This document shows, piece after piece, positions 24,897 through 39,269 of a stretch of 64,000 nucleotides of DNA. This stretch comes from Physcomitrium patens (taxonomy: Eukaryota; Streptophyta; Bryopsida; Funariales; Funariaceae). The stretch covers positions 15,058,380 to 15,122,379 of the forward strand of contig NC_037265.1 of the NCBI RefSeq assembly GCF_000002425.4, in the 5' to 3' direction. The notes beneath the pieces are model-generated. The model was not told where the DNA came from, did not search any database, and saw only the letters and a list, made by a program, of their open reading frames with translations. Made by a program: the position numbers and the translations under genes. Each line of letters begins with the position of its first letter. Within the stretch, counting starts at the first letter, position 1.

Positions 24897-27800
24897 CAAG
24901 AATGAAAAAGACCTTACCTTTGCCTTTATATATTATCTAACTAATAGGTTGTATATTGATATTTAAATGTCATTCAACATTTGTTTAACTTGCAATGTAA
25001 GCTTTCAACATCTGTGCTACATGGCTAATTTATATGACAAGTGACCAACATGTGCAATATGTGGTAAACTTGTAAAGCATGTAGTCAATATGTGCAACAC
25101 ATGGCCAAATTATTGGCCAAGTTTTTAACCTACCATTCATTTATCAACACTTCAAAAGTCAATATTGTATCCATAAAGCTTCTCCATAAGATATTATCAA
25201 ATTTAATTGCTTCTACTTATTTCTATCTAATTCTTTTAATTAAGATAATTATTAATATAAAATTTTATTTTTGTAAAATTTATTGATTTTCTGAATATAT
25301 GTTATTTTATTAAATTACATATCTTTAAAATAGCCTTGAGATTTATTTTTTTGTCAAAAATAAAATAGTCAATATTTTTTAAATTCTTTAATTGGATCTA
25401 AGGTATATTTAGAGAGAATTTAAGAAAATTTTCATATTTTTTAACTAATAGTTGAATTTTCTATATTAACATTTAAGAAGGTCTTGCTTTATTATTTGGA
25501 TTGTAATATTGAAAAAAATCTTGTTTTTTCTATCATTTTGATAGAAGTTAACTTTCACTTAAAATGTGACAAATGAATGTATACTTACTTTGGCTCACAA
25601 TCCAACTTTCTAAGCTCAAACTAAGCATATTGACACTAAACACCACTTTATTGTAAAATAATTCTTAAAGGAGAAATTTCAATGAAATTAGTTATTTTAA
25701 AAAATAAATGCAATAATTTTATAAAAAACCATTAAATAAAGCTACTTGTTAGTAGTTTTAAGATTCTATTGGTTTTCAAATGTTATTATCTTTGAACACC
25801 AATTTTTTCTTCAATGATTTCACTACTATCACTTTTGGCTTAACCATACATTTTTTATTGCTTTTTTTTTCAAATAGCTAAAATTTTCAATTTACTATTA
25901 GAATCTCTTAACCATCCATAATAATATATGCAATGTTGTATGCTAGTTTTATATTAGCTAAAATAGACTCAATATTTTTTGTAGCAACTCCTAAATAATG
26001 TATATGTTTGTTTCAATAGATCTACATTGCTTTCTTGGTTCTTTACTACCACTCATTATTGACTTTGCACTAAATGTAATATTGTTCTATTTGAGTTTTT
26101 TTCGACTCTCAATTTTTCTATTCTAAAAAGGCTTGTTAGAATTTATATTGTTGTGTTATGTAAAATTTAGCTCAAAAATTCATTTAGCATTTGATTGTTA
26201 AAGAATTCTAACTTATCTTTAAAAAATTCTTATAATAAAAAATAAATACACAAGGCCTTTAGAAACATCAATATTAGAAATTTAACCCTCTTAAAATCTT
26301 CTAATCAATTAAATTTTATTTCTTTTAATTTTAAATTATATCCTTACTAATGCCAATCTTATCATTGAATGACCTTGTTTAAATAATTTTTAAGATTATT
26401 TACATGCTTTTGCTTATTTTTAAATTAATTAAGTATTTTAAGCTCATAAATATGGATTCTACTAAAAATTCTAAAACCACTACCAACCTTAATCAAACAT
26501 CAAAAAATATTTAAGAAAATATTAGAGAAAACTAATTAATCTTTATAAATCCTAAAATAAATTTATTAATTTCTAAAAAAATCCTAATCAAATCTTAAAT
26601 AAATCCTAACTAAATTCTAATGAATCTTAAAGAAATCCTATCTATATGTTAATTAAATTTTGTAGAAATTCTAACTAAATTCAAACTAATCTTAATAAAT
26701 TATAATCAACTCTAAGTTGATTCAACAATAAGTTGAAATTTTCTAATCAATCTTTGATTTTATTTTTAAAAAATTCCAATTTTTAAAATCTTAGTTGATA
26801 AATATGCCACAATACTTTGAAAAGAGTTATACAAACCAATTAAAAGAGAAGTTAAATATTATGCTTAAGTATTAAGTAGCCTCCTTTTTAACCTTAATAT
26901 TGAGCTTCTAGTTCCAAGATCTCCTTCTTGAATTATAAATACTCTTCTAAAATTTGTGTAAATGTTAGTATTTACATCAGCTATCAATCCACTAATTTTT
27001 ACTCCAATCTAATTGCTAGATTTTTCAGGATCTTAGAAACCCTTATTGGCCTTCAAATCTTTGATTTCTAATAGTCGAATCTATTTGAATTATATTAATC
27101 TTTAATCTAATTGTCTAATTTAGCTTAAATTCACAATACATATTCATTAGAACTATGTTAACATGTCTATAAAATTCTATTTTAACATCTACTAAAATAT
27201 TAACAATTTTAAAAAATATATAAATTGTTCAAAACCAATGCTTATAGAATCTCCTTCAAGTTTTCTCTCTAACCTTTCTCTCCAATAAAAAAAATAGAAC
27301 CTTGTATCTATTATAGATACACAATTTTGTGCCTTGAAGGCTAGTTTTGATCCTAATTTAAAACCAATTCTTCTTAAATATCAATTTAAAATTTTTTAGA
27401 AAGTTTTTACAAAAAACTATGTTTTTTTTTTACTTAGAAATGCATGTAGTATTATTTTTGCTAATCTACATTATTTTTCTTTCTTTATGGCCATACAAAG
27501 AAAATAAAAGTCTTTTTTTCAAAAAAACACCATTAATACTAAAATTTTTATTACGTCTCTATCTTTTGTATATAATTTCTAAAGTAATTTTCCATTAATT
27601 CTTTTTTTTTTTTTAATAATATAGGTCATTTTTTTCTCTTACATCCAATAGTGATGTTACAATATAATAATGTTACTTGTTGTGGCTTACTAGGATAGAC
27701 ATTGAAATTATATGTTGAAGAATCAAATAACTCTTTAATTAGACAATAGTTAATATCTTAGTTTAGTGATACTTTTTTGTCCTCATGTGCATATGGCTTA

Positions 27801-29330
27801 TGGTGTGCCTACCTTCTAGTTTTGTCTACTGATTTACTATTCTTGCTATTTAGTTTGGGCTCTTTCTTTTTGTTTATTTAAGCTAGTTTGCATTAATAAT
27901 TTAGTGACATTTTACAACATTTTCCTCTATCTTTCTGAAGTACTAGTCTTAAAACACATATCATTTTGTTTATTTGTACATGTTGTCAAGGATATTAAGC
28001 CTCCAATTTCTTAAAAAGAATTATCATTAAGTGTAGCAAATGAGCTTTTTTTTTAGCATCTACTATAGAAACAAGATCTTTTTTCTTTTATAGAAGACCC
28101 CAATCTTTAATAGTATTTTTAAGGTCTTCTACTCTATATATCTTATACTTGTGTTTGTACAATCAACTACTTATTAGCCATATTGACATTCCAAATCTTC
28201 TACCAAATATTTAAACTTGTCTTTATTGTCATATCATATTATAAGCTTTACAATGGCTCAAGTATTCTAATAGAAACAAGAAACTACAAGATATATAATA
28301 GGTGCTTTGATGTATATAGATTTCCTAAACCTTTAAACTTATGACACTACTCATAAATCCAATTTTACTATAAAAACAAATAAATGTTGATTATATGAGA
28401 ATTAATCCTTCTTTGTCACCACAAATACAAAATAGAACTAAACAATTGATTTATCCATGCTACCTACAACAACAAAACTTTTAAATAAACTATATCTTTA
28501 AATAAGCTTCAACATTTGCAATTAGATGGATTAATATATTTGTTATCCTAAATTAGCTCTATTAAGTTTTTATGTAATAAAAACCTTACTACAATATATT
28601 TTATGACTATAAAATTTTCTAATAATGGCTACAATAACTATACAAAAAAAATAAAAAATAAAAAATCTTAGTAAAATACCAGAATAATTGTGAAATTACA
28701 ACTATAATAAAACTATCACAAGAATATTGAAAACATGATTTTAGAAAAATTACGACAATAATTATAAAATACTAAAAAGGTAAAAGTACCATATAAGAAT
28801 TGCTGTAAAAATCAATAAATATAATTTTATTGTTAACTTATCCTATCTCTCTTAGTTTTTTTCATGATTTATAAAAAAAGACAGTGTCAAGGTTGCAATT
28901 TCAGCAACAATAACATCATTCTAACAACTCTGCATAAGCATTTTGCCAATCTTTTAGTAGAATTCAAGCAACTTCAGTAGTCATCCAAAACTAAAATTTT
29001 GTTTTCCACAAATTAATCAACAAGAGCACATTTTATCTCTAAATTTTTACAAATGTTGTAAATCGATACATTACGTTACTTTAGCAAACAAAAAAAACAT
29101 TTTCTTTGAGTAGAAAACATAGGAATTCTCTTCTACATTCCATAGTCTCATTTATACTAGACTTGCAAATACATTGAAGCTTGAAAAAAAACCTCATGTT
29201 GATCAAGTAAAACCACCATCAATCACAAGAATTCATTCTCTAAACTCTAACCTCCATCAGTAACTTAGAGTGTAGTATCTTAAAGTTTTCAATATACTAA
29301 ACACAAGTCTTTGCAAGATAAGAGAAATTT
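24471..29330. other. Very AT-rich repeat-derived stretch without genes
   Basis: The segment is almost devoid of CG dinucleotides and has long A and T runs (29 A at 24864-24892). Around 25030-25110, words such as CAACATGTGCAATATGTGG recur in degenerate form, perhaps the U3 repeats of a decayed LTR. No coding frame with recognisable character and no RNA gene was found. It is most simply read as old transposon DNA worn down by C-to-T change. Confidence 0.6.
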
Positions 29331-30884
29331 TCATGTATACATGTAGGACTGTTTTATACAGTGTGTGTGTGTCTGTGGGCACTGGAAGGAAACAGCTCTG
29401 GACTTGCAGCCTGGTAACCGCCGCTTGGCAAGCTCATCATCGTAGACGAGGGCTGTGCGTCGACGAGAGGCCATAACTTGAAGCCTAGATCGCCGAGAAA
29501 AACTGGGTATCACCGGATGGCGAAACAATTCCTTAGTTTGTCACCACAATAGCATTTTCTCCAAGATCGAAGTTAGATTTCAAGCCTGCGGGCAAACCAC
29601 GGCGGGCTCTGGAGGCGAGGTCCCGCACAGCCTCAGGAGTGTGGGTTTTATGGCAGTTGGAACCTTGCAGTTGGCTCTGATATGTCTCCATTGCCGCTCT
29701 CTGTTTAATCCCTTTGTCTCTTCCTATTCATCCTTCTCGCGGCGTAGTGTAGGCAGCAGTGGAGCTGGGTAGGGCGATTCTGTGAGGGGAGAGCAAATTG
29801 CTACAGCCGCACGCTCAGGTAAGTAGCTCATTCATCCCTTCTCTACTACTCTTCCTGGTTACGACTGGAACCCTTGTTGTGGGTTTTGTGAATTTCGCGG
29901 TTTAGGTTGTCTGTGAATTGGTGGTTTGCTCCGATCGTGGCTCGTGTAATTGTGTCGGAGTTTTTCAGCTTCGTTCCGGGTTTGTTCGAGGAGAGTGCAG
30001 AAGAGTTATGTTGCGAATTTTCCAGCCTGGGCGAGTGCCAATTTAGCCATTACAATGTTGTACGTGCGCTCTTGATTGCTTTGTAGTACTAGTCGTTTCT
30101 TTTCTTTTCTTTTCTTTCTTTCTTTCTTTACTTATTTTGATGGTTTTAGCGAGTCTTTAGGACTCGTCGCTGGTTGCTCATATTTGCTAGCTCGGAAAGA
30201 TGGAAGTCAGTCCTAGTCATATTGTATTTTACTGGGGTCGTGTCCTCTCGCAACAGAGATTGTAGCCGTAGTCTATAATGATGCACGTCATGCTGTCTCT
30301 TCAGACATTTTCGTTAGCTCAATGATAAATTTATTTTGCATCGACGCACCCTGCCATCTAGTGTTCGAAACGTGACAGTGTCTCTCACGGATTGCTTCAG
30401 CGGTAATTGAACATTTACGACAGGGTTTGTGAATTTTGTGAGCGTTATCTCGTTGGAAAAAATGCTTGAATTTTGCTTTCCGACAATCTAGGACTTAGCA
30501 AGGATGGATAAGTTTCAGTTTTGAATACTTACTGTTTCAAGTCTGTAAAAGAAGCTGATAGTATAGCATTTCTTGACCTGATTCAATTGAAAATCCTGTA
30601 GTTTAATTGAAACTCTTAATCGATGATCCAGCCCATGTATTAAGCCTAAACCAAATCTGATCCGTATAAAGTCTTGAGTTTTATTTTCTACTTCTATGTT
30701 GTGAACATTACGGCTTTTGAAAAAATTATCGGAATGTTTTCAGTCAATTATTTGGACCTGGGAGTTTGAGCTTGCTGTTGCATTGATTTTAGCTTTCCGT
30801 TCGGTCATAGTGAAATCTGTCGTTGAAAATTATTTCTTAGTGAAAAATCTGATTTTTTTAGATTCGATGACTGTATGCAACAGG
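29331..30884 (+). promoter_or_regulatory. Promoter and spliced leader of the PETs gene
   Basis: Composition rises abruptly at about 29340. A perfect splice donor (CTCAG|GTAAGT) at 29819 and the acceptor CAACAG ending at 30883, one base before the start codon, imply a leader intron of about 1065 bp. A minus-strand frame at 29331-29528 (65 codons) lies in this GC-rich block and is not recognised. Confidence 0.6.
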
Positions 30885-33800
30885 ATGGCGTACGTTGCTC
30901 TCCCTACGAGGAATAGTACTGTGCTTCACCTGGCCAATGCTGCGGCAAGGCTTCCTCGCAATGCTTGTTCAATCGTGCAGTCTTCCCGCTCCTTGAAAGA
31001 TATCTTGCCCCTGAGACCCTTGAAGGTGCACTCTTCGTGCCTATCTGCTGCACGCATTCTCTCAAATCTTACCACAACAGATTGGAGAATCTTTTCTTCT
31101 GTGGAAGACAATGTCACAGTGGAGGAACCCGCTGTGGACGCCACTGCTGGGGGTTCTGGAGGTGAGAACATTCCTGAGGCTACCGCTGCCGAAGAAACAG
31201 AGTCCTCCGAAGCTTCTGCCAAGAAAATGCAGAGGAACAGCACCATGAAGGGGCGAGCTGGTGGAAAGACGATCACCGTCCAGAAGGATCAGATTGTCCC
31301 AGGCGCTGTTTTCACTGGCAGAGTTCGATTTGTTCAACCCTACGGTGCATTTGTTGATATTGGAGCTTTCACTAATGGATTGGTACACGTTTCTGAACTA
31401 GCGCCAGGGTATGTGAAGGATGTGAGTGACTTTGTAAAAGTGGGCCAAGAGGTTACTGTGACAGTGCTTGAGATGAATGAGAAATCCAAGCGGATCGCAT
31501 TGACGATGCGGGACAGAGAAAGCGAAGCCGCGGTGCCGTCATTTCGATCTGGAGATGAGTTGAATGCAGGGTCGGGGACTAGTGGAGATGGCAGTGGAAA
31601 GCCAACGAACCAGGGCAAGATTGCTGGAAGGGGAAATGGAGGCTCGAGGTCAAATTTGAAGCCGAAGTTAAGGCAGAGTAAGGCAAAGGTGTGCGTTTCT
31701 CTGGGCGGTACCTGTAGGACGACGGGTCTTGGAAGCAGTTTGTTTGACGTACCCGTGCGGTACATCGTTTCTGCACGTGCGGTGGTTGTTAAATTTGAGC
31801 AGTAACTGTGAGATGACGTCGGATGGAGAAGTGTTGGAATTCTGATTTGCACGCGTCTTTGTGGTTTCATTATGTGGCAGACGAAGCTGAAGAAGGGTGA
31901 AGTACTGAAGGGGACAGTGAAGAACATCATCCGGAACGGTGCGTTCATAGAGTTCCCTGAGCAAGGAGAGGAGGCGTTCCTGCGAGGGTCAGAGGTCACG
32001 GAGGGTGGGGAGAATGTACCAATTGAGAACCTTCTGACGGTGGGACAAGAGGTGACCGTGCGAGTTCTGAAGATCGAGAGAGGAAAAGCTTACTTGACGA
32101 TGAAACCACAAATTGACATGACGGCAGTGAACGACTCGATCAACTCGGGTGTCGTAGGAGGTGCCACGAACCCTTTCGCAACATTTTTCCGCAGCGTGAA
32201 CATGGTTTCTCGAACCCTTGTACCTGTAGATGCACAAGAGACAGCTTCTGCAGCTCACGAAGCACTTACTGTTGACAAAATCGCTAGTGTTCCTGAAACT
32301 TCTGCTGCTGAGGAAGCATCCGATGTGCAAGAAGCACCTGTAATTGAAGTGATCTCTGCAGCCCAGAAAGCTCCTACAGAGGAGGAAGCCCCTGCAGTTG
32401 ACGCTACCTCTGTCTCTGAGGGAAAATCTGCCGTCGTTGAATTTTCTCCTGAAGTATCTCAAGCTTCTGTGGAAAGCAGTGAGGAATCATCAGCTAGTTC
32501 TGAGGCAAATATCGAGGAATCTCGTTCACTCTCACTTGGAGAGCTTGCTGAAGGGATTGGCAAAGCTGTAGGCGAAGTTGAGAATGTGGTCGAGGCTGCT
32601 GCACAGAGAGTTGAACACGTAGTTGAGGCCGCTGCAGGTATTCAAATAGACATCATGCTTACACAGAGTATTTAGTTGTATTTTCTACGTTTGTGCTGTA
32701 TGGGTTTCGCAAGTATTCCTTCAACTTTAACTTGAGTTTGTTTTCAGATATTTTGAAAATTGGAGAGAAAGCCGATGAATCCAAAGAAGCTGCACTTCAG
32801 GAGCCTGAGGCATCTGCAGCTGAGGAACCAGCAGAAGTTGCACCTCAGGAGCCCAAGGCTGGACCACCTGAAGAATCAAAAACAGCTGCAACTGTGGAAC
32901 CTAAGGCAGTTGCTTCTGCAGGACCAACTTCAGCACAAGTGAAGCAGCTACGGGAGAAGAGCGGAGCTGGAATGATGGATTGTAAGAAGGCTCTTGTGGC
33001 CTGCAGCAATGATGTCGCTAAAGCACAGGAATATTTGAGGAAGAAGGGTCTTGCAAGTGCTGAGAAAAAAGCTGGTCGCATTGCTGCTGAAGGCCGCGTT
33101 GGAAGTTATGTTCATGGTGGACGTCTGGGTGTGCTTATCGAGATAAACTGTGAAACGGATTTTGTTTCTCGAGGTTCTCAGTTCAAAGAACTTGTAATGG
33201 ACATGGGCATGCAAGTCGTAGCTTGTCCAGCTGTAAGTATGCAACACAGTTTAAGGTTTCTTGTTACACTATTCTTTTTCATCGTCCAGTTCTAATTGTA
33301 TCTAGCTAAATGTTCCAGACATGAGTAATTTATTTTCATTGAAATTTTAACACAAGCAATTGAATGTTCATAATTTCAGGTTCAGTATGTTAGTACAGAC
33401 GACGTACCAGCTGATTTTGTGGCAAAGGAGAAGGAGATAGAAATGAGCAAGGAGGATCTTGCAAACAAACCAGTCCAGATTCGTGAGAGGATTGTGGAGG
33501 GCCGGGTGGCCAAGCGGTTGGGGGAACTTGCACTATTGGAGCAGCCTTTCATTCGGGATGACAAAGTTCCCGTCAAAGATCTTGTGAAAGAACTAACTGC
33601 GCAACTTGGGGAGAAAATTCAGGTTGGTGCACATGAATGTTATTCGGTGAACTTAATCTTTGTGTGCAAGGCTTTGTTGCTAGCTGTTGACGCGTTTTTT
33701 TTTTCAGAGTTGTTGCTAGCTGTTGGCACATGCACTTTTGCGTATAATTGTTCCGAGCTAATTGGAACTTCACTTTCAATGTTTGGTCAGATTCGTCGTT

Positions 33801-35103
33801 TCGTGCGGTACAACTTGGGAGAGGGTCTTCAGAAAAAGTCTGATGACTTTGCATCTGAGGTAGCAGCGCAAATAGCAGCCAAGGCTGATCTAAAGCCAGT
33901 CACAGAAGTTCCTAAGGTTGAAGTGGCTAAAAAGGAAGAGGATAGTCCCAAGGTAGGATGTCTTCGATTTGACACGCTCCTTGATTATTCTTTACCTGAT
34001 TTTCTACAGCTGGCACCGCCTCTACTTCTTTTCTTCACATCACTTTCTCGATACTCTCATGCAAACGCTGAATCCTGATGTTACTGGGTGTTGTGTTGTT
34101 GCTATAGTCAGCACCTTCCAAGTTTGTTCACCTGATTTTTGAAGTTAGGTGAGTCGCTTAGTAGCTATGGCTAACAGCTCAGACGTGACACACTTAAACA
34201 GGTAGCGGTATCAGTATCCAAAGTGAAAGAGCTCAGGGAAATGTCTGGGGCAGGAATGATGGATTGCAAGAAGGCTCTGGCAGCTTGTGACAATGACATT
34301 GAAAAAGCAACCGAGTATTTGAGGAAGAAGGGCTTGGCCAGCGCCGATAAGAAGTCTGGCAGGATTGCATCAGAAGGTCTTATTGGGAGCTACATCCACG
34401 ATGGACGTATAGGTGTCCTCATCGAAGTCAATTCTGAGACCGACTTTGTTTCCAGGAGCGACCTGTTTAAGGAACTTGTTGCCAACATGGGAATGCAAGT
34501 AGCTGCTTGCTCTCAGGTTAGTAAATTGAAGAAGTCAAAGAAAAAGAAAAAGAAAACTTCCATCTTCCCTTAATTTTTAAGTCGAAAACTAAGATTTTTG
34601 TTTCCGAGCCCTGTTCCTATCCTTCTGAACAGGAGTTGCCCAAAGAGAGCAATTTAATTGCCCATAAACGCGGATCGTTGCACGCCACCAGATGTTCTTA
34701 AATCGTCCGGTCTTACTGCATTAGGAACATTTATTAACACCAGAGTCCTGTGGCTTGGCAGGTGGAGTACGTAACGGTTGAGGAAATCCCCGCCTCAATT
34801 GTTGAGAAAGAGAAAGAGATTGAAGCCAGCAAGGAGGACTTGGCCAACAAGCCAGAGGCTATTCGCAGCAAGATAGTGGAGGGTCGCGTCGCCAAGACTT
34901 TGAATGAACTGGCTCTGTTAGAGCAACCATTCATCAGGGACGATAAAATTTTGGTAAAGGACTATATCAAGCAAACTATTGCTACTCTGGGTGAGAACAT
35001 CCAAGTGAGGCGGTTCACCAGGTTCAACTTAGGAGAGGGTATTGAAAAGAAGAGTACCGATTTTGCTGCTGAAGTCGCTGCTCAAACTGGGGCCAAGGCT
35101 TAA
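30885..35103 (+). CDS. PETs: PETs: plastid polyprotein of two S1 domains and two EF-Ts modules
   Basis: Seven exons: 30885-31688, 31881-32637, 32748-33232, 33380-33622, 33791-33952, 34202-34516, 34762-35103; 1035 residues. EF-Ts reloads EF-Tu with GTP in chloroplast translation; the S1 part corresponds to ribosome-associated PSRP-7 of algae. The order is: Ser/Arg-rich transit peptide (about 1-70), acidic linker, S1 domain 1 (about 138-210), S1 domain 2 (about 272-345), long Ala/Glu/Ser-rich acidic linker (346-580), EF-Ts 1 (about 585-817) and EF-Ts 2 (about 824-1035). Both EF-Ts modules show [20 protein letters not shown] helices, a TDFVSR core and RRF-R-NLGEG ends. An ATG six codons upstream (30867) would fall in the leader intron, so 30885 was chosen. 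The two EF-Ts modules share intron positions except one that is missing in the second. Confidence 0.96.
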
Positions 35104-37588
35104 TCAGGTGCGAAGGCTAGCTTGTAGTAATAGTTTTAGTTATTTGCCATAGAGTTCAAAGATTAGCAGCAACTATTAAACTCTTGGGAAGCTTTAGCTT
35201 AGTAACTCTTCGACGTACATTTATTGTAAAATGTGGTAATTGGGCAGTGAATTTTTGGATGGTTTAGCATGCATCCAGTTCAGTTTCTTGATAAGTAGAT
35301 CAATGTTTTTTTGTTTTTTTTTTTGTTTTTTTTTTTTTTTTTTCTTCGCTTTCTTGCATGAATTTCATTGTGTTTCCAATTCTTGTGACTTCATTCACAA
35401 CCAGCTCTATGTAGCTTATAGAACAACTAGCTTGCTGATAGCTCTTGCTGACAATGATCAGTGTTGACCTTTTCTATTTCCTTGACTCTGCTGGAGATGG
35501 GTACAATCAGACCGGCGCCTGTTTTAATTTCACTAGAATCCAAGACTTGGTCCAATGCTCAAAAGGTGCTGCTGTAAAATGGTATGTAACATTTTTATTT
35601 TACAAGCTCTTTAGTTTATTAAGTTGTTGAGTTTCCAGGATCAATCGTGCAATTAAGATTAGAGGATATTACATAGAATACAAAGTTTTAAGTGAAAGAA
35701 TATGTACTCGTAGTAAGTTTTACAGAAATTGTCAAAATTATGAAGGTTTTAAATGCGTTGTTTGAGAATGGATATTGAAACCAAAACTTGTGTAGAAAAA
35801 ATGGTTGAATGTGTATTACGATATGCGTTTTGATGAACACTTTTTGAAAATAGCTTTTTAATTGCATCAAAGGATACTTGTTGATATCTTGAATCGAATG
35901 AAATTTTGGCACGGAATGCAGGTATTCTAGGCACCCTCACTAGAAACATCGTTGCCTATTTTTTTAATTTTAATTAAATACATTCGTATGTGATACATCA
36001 AGACAGAGCTTTCTTTATAAGATAATTGTAACTGAGAATTTCTTTGATTTTCTTTTTTATCTTTTCTTTTTAGTCATTTTTTCCTGATTACCCGGAAACT
36101 TTCCAGCCCTGAACCGGAAATCAATACAAGGTGTTTTTTTTTTTTTTAAATAAATTATTGAAATAATAATAATTTAAATATTGGATTCTTTTTTTATTTG
36201 TTGACCAAGATAGCATACATTATTACAGAATCTCTTCCAAAACTCACCAACATTTGAGGGACTAAAGACTTTTAATTTTAGAAATAATTGTTTAAAAAAT
36301 ATGGAAAATATCCTGATCTTGATGATAAACACCCATAGTTGTTGCTCTGAATACCATTAAGACCCAATAAAGTTAAATAGAAATAAAATAAATCTACAAT
36401 TGACAAATTTTTGGGATTCTTGTTTTGATCAATAAAAAGCATTGATTTAGTATTTTCCTACATGTATATTCTTATATTTTCCTATATATATTTATAAAAA
36501 AATCTATCTATATATATATATAATATCACATGATTATTAAAAATTATAGAAGTTTTTATAAAAATTCCATACAACTTTATTAAACATGCTTTTATAATTC
36601 ATTGATGAATGAGCCTCCTTGAAACTATTGTGTGGTTATAAAATATAATTAGATGTCTTTATTAGACTTTTAGAACAGCTCTTATAGATAAAAAAAATAA
36701 ATTTAAAGTCATTAGTACGAGGTATATGTATTTAAGGAGAGAAGATTTAAATGTCATAACTTTTAAATACTTTGCTTGGCTGGAATCAAGAAACCTCACT
36801 TAGTCAGCTTTACACCTAAAACAAATCAACACAAAAGTCTCCAAAAGAACTAGTTAAGGAAGAATGATCTTTTCTTCTTAGGGCATATACAAATGGGACA
36901 CCTCAAATTGAGATTTTAACAAAAAACAAATTAACAAATTTGTTGAAAACTACTACAAATAATTGGCAAAATTCAAATCTTTCTTGCATGAGTTTCATTT
37001 TGATTTATGCATCAAATTTATTTATACATCGTTTTTTTATTTAAAAATACTGGAATTAATACCTTGAATAAAGTAATTCACTTTTTTTTTCTTTTCTTCT
37101 TTTTTTTTTCAAAATGTTAACATTTTGAGTAGAACAATGGGTGACAAGTCTGACAGTGAATTTCCATACAAAAATAGTACATCTACATGTATATTTATAT
37201 TTATATTTTCTTATATTAAAAAAAAAAAAAAAAAAAAAAAACACACACACACAATTTTGAAACAAGATTTTAGTCTGATGTTCTACATTCTTTCCAACTA
37301 CATCTTCAAAAATTGCAGATTTACAACAATATAAAACTCAGTTCCAAACATCCAAATAGTTTTAACATTCTCCTTCAAATTTCTATATTTGCCTATGACC
37401 CTCTTGTAGAAATGTTTAATTTGAATAATCATTTTTTTAAAGTCAATTTTTTCTTTAAAAATGTTGATATATATTTGAAAATATTGGTGGTATATATTTA
37501 TATTGCATATTATCCAAAAATTTATCCATTTAAATAATATAAAAGTATAAAATTTTGCAATCTATTTACAATAAACTCTTAATTTTTA

Positions 37589-37626
<38 letters not shown>

Positions 37627-39233
37627 TCACATGAAAATAAGAATACAATTGGAAGATTTGTATTATCATTCTCTACTTGAAACAAAATTTACCTTATATT
37701 TGAATGTATGTATGTATGTGTATATATATATATATATATATATTAAAAGTCAATAAATTATGTCAAAGTTTTGAAAGCAACTATATATTTTTATGAGATA
37801 ATAATCATATTTTTTAAAATAGTATTCCAAACACTATAATGTAAGGATCTTTATTATCAGAAGAGAAGGCAAAGGGCACCAACTTTTCAAATTTGAGATT
37901 AACTGCAATTGACGAGATTTTAATAGTTACCTTTGTACTTAGAAAAGTCAACCAAAAAGCCATAAAAAGAAATAATAAGGTAGAATGTTTTTTCTTTGTA
38001 TATGGTGTAGATAATATTGTCTCCTCAAATTTGCATTACATCCATCTAAACAAGTGGTTTTACAAAATATATATATATATATATATATATTTATGTCTTT
38101 AACAAAGTATTAATTAAGGACATATATAGAGAGAATCACATATTTGTAAACTGTATTTTATTATAATTTTTAAAGTAAAATTTATACAAAAATAAATAAA
38201 TTAATCACTGTCATGATCTATTCTTATTTTAAATTATTAGTAAAGACCAAGGCTTGCAAATTGCAACTTTTTTCTATCAAGCAAGTAAATTTCAAAAGAG
38301 TTTTGAACTAAAGTCTTATAAAGTGAGCTTCTATGTATAATTACCCTTTGGAAACACACACCAACAACTCAATATAATCTTTCTCACAAGTGAATCCATC
38401 ATACCTATGTAATTTTTTTTATTTTTATTTCAAATTATATTTACAAATTTTGATATTTTATAAGAACTCTGTCTATTACAATAACTTGAGGACCTCATTA
38501 AATATTTTATTATTGTTGCCTACTAAATCATCAAAGAAGTTCAATATTCAAAAACAAGGAAATACAGGCTTTAAAACATAAGAATATAAATTAACCACGT
38601 GTTAATTATAAAACATACATAATTGAACAATTTAAAAACTATAATTAAGTAATCTTATTATCATTATTATTATAGATTATTAAATATTCATTGTCCAAAC
38701 AAGTCATAACATACACTTATCCATGTGCAGTTTTATTTCATTGTTAAAGTATATAAAATTTTGGATTATGCTTAAATTTCATTTAACTTGTTTAAAATTG
38801 TGTAAATTTCACTTTAAAAACAATAGATTCTTAAATGGATGCCGATAGTTAATTTCTTATCTGACATATTTTGATCCAACATAAATAGAAGTAAAAATAC
38901 ATAACATATGATAGAGAAAAAAAAGTAAGTCTAAGAAGTTACAAGACATTTTAGCTACAAATTTATTTATGACAATTCTATAATAAATTATGTGAAAATC
39001 TGGCACAATAGAAATTTTTTCGTAATTTTTAAATAATCTAAGTATTATATTCTTGAATGATTTTTAAATTGGGGGCTTTGTTAAAATTCATTGTAAATGT
39101 TAAAGTTTTAATGAAATTGATAATATGGAACTCAAAATCATTTCGTAACGAGATTCTTCTTCTTTTGCAGAAATGTATTTTATTAGTCAAACAAAAATTC
39201 AATGTAAGGAATTAAAACCCGCAGCCATTTTTA

Positions 39234-39269
<36 letters not shown>

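Noticed and set aside
31340..31999. 219-codon minus-strand frame in PETs
   Set aside because: It is antisense to conserved S1 coding sequence and crosses a well-supported intron; no family resemblance.
35240..35467. 75-codon frame after PETs
   Set aside because: It is a Phe run from a T tract in the 3' region and has no other support.
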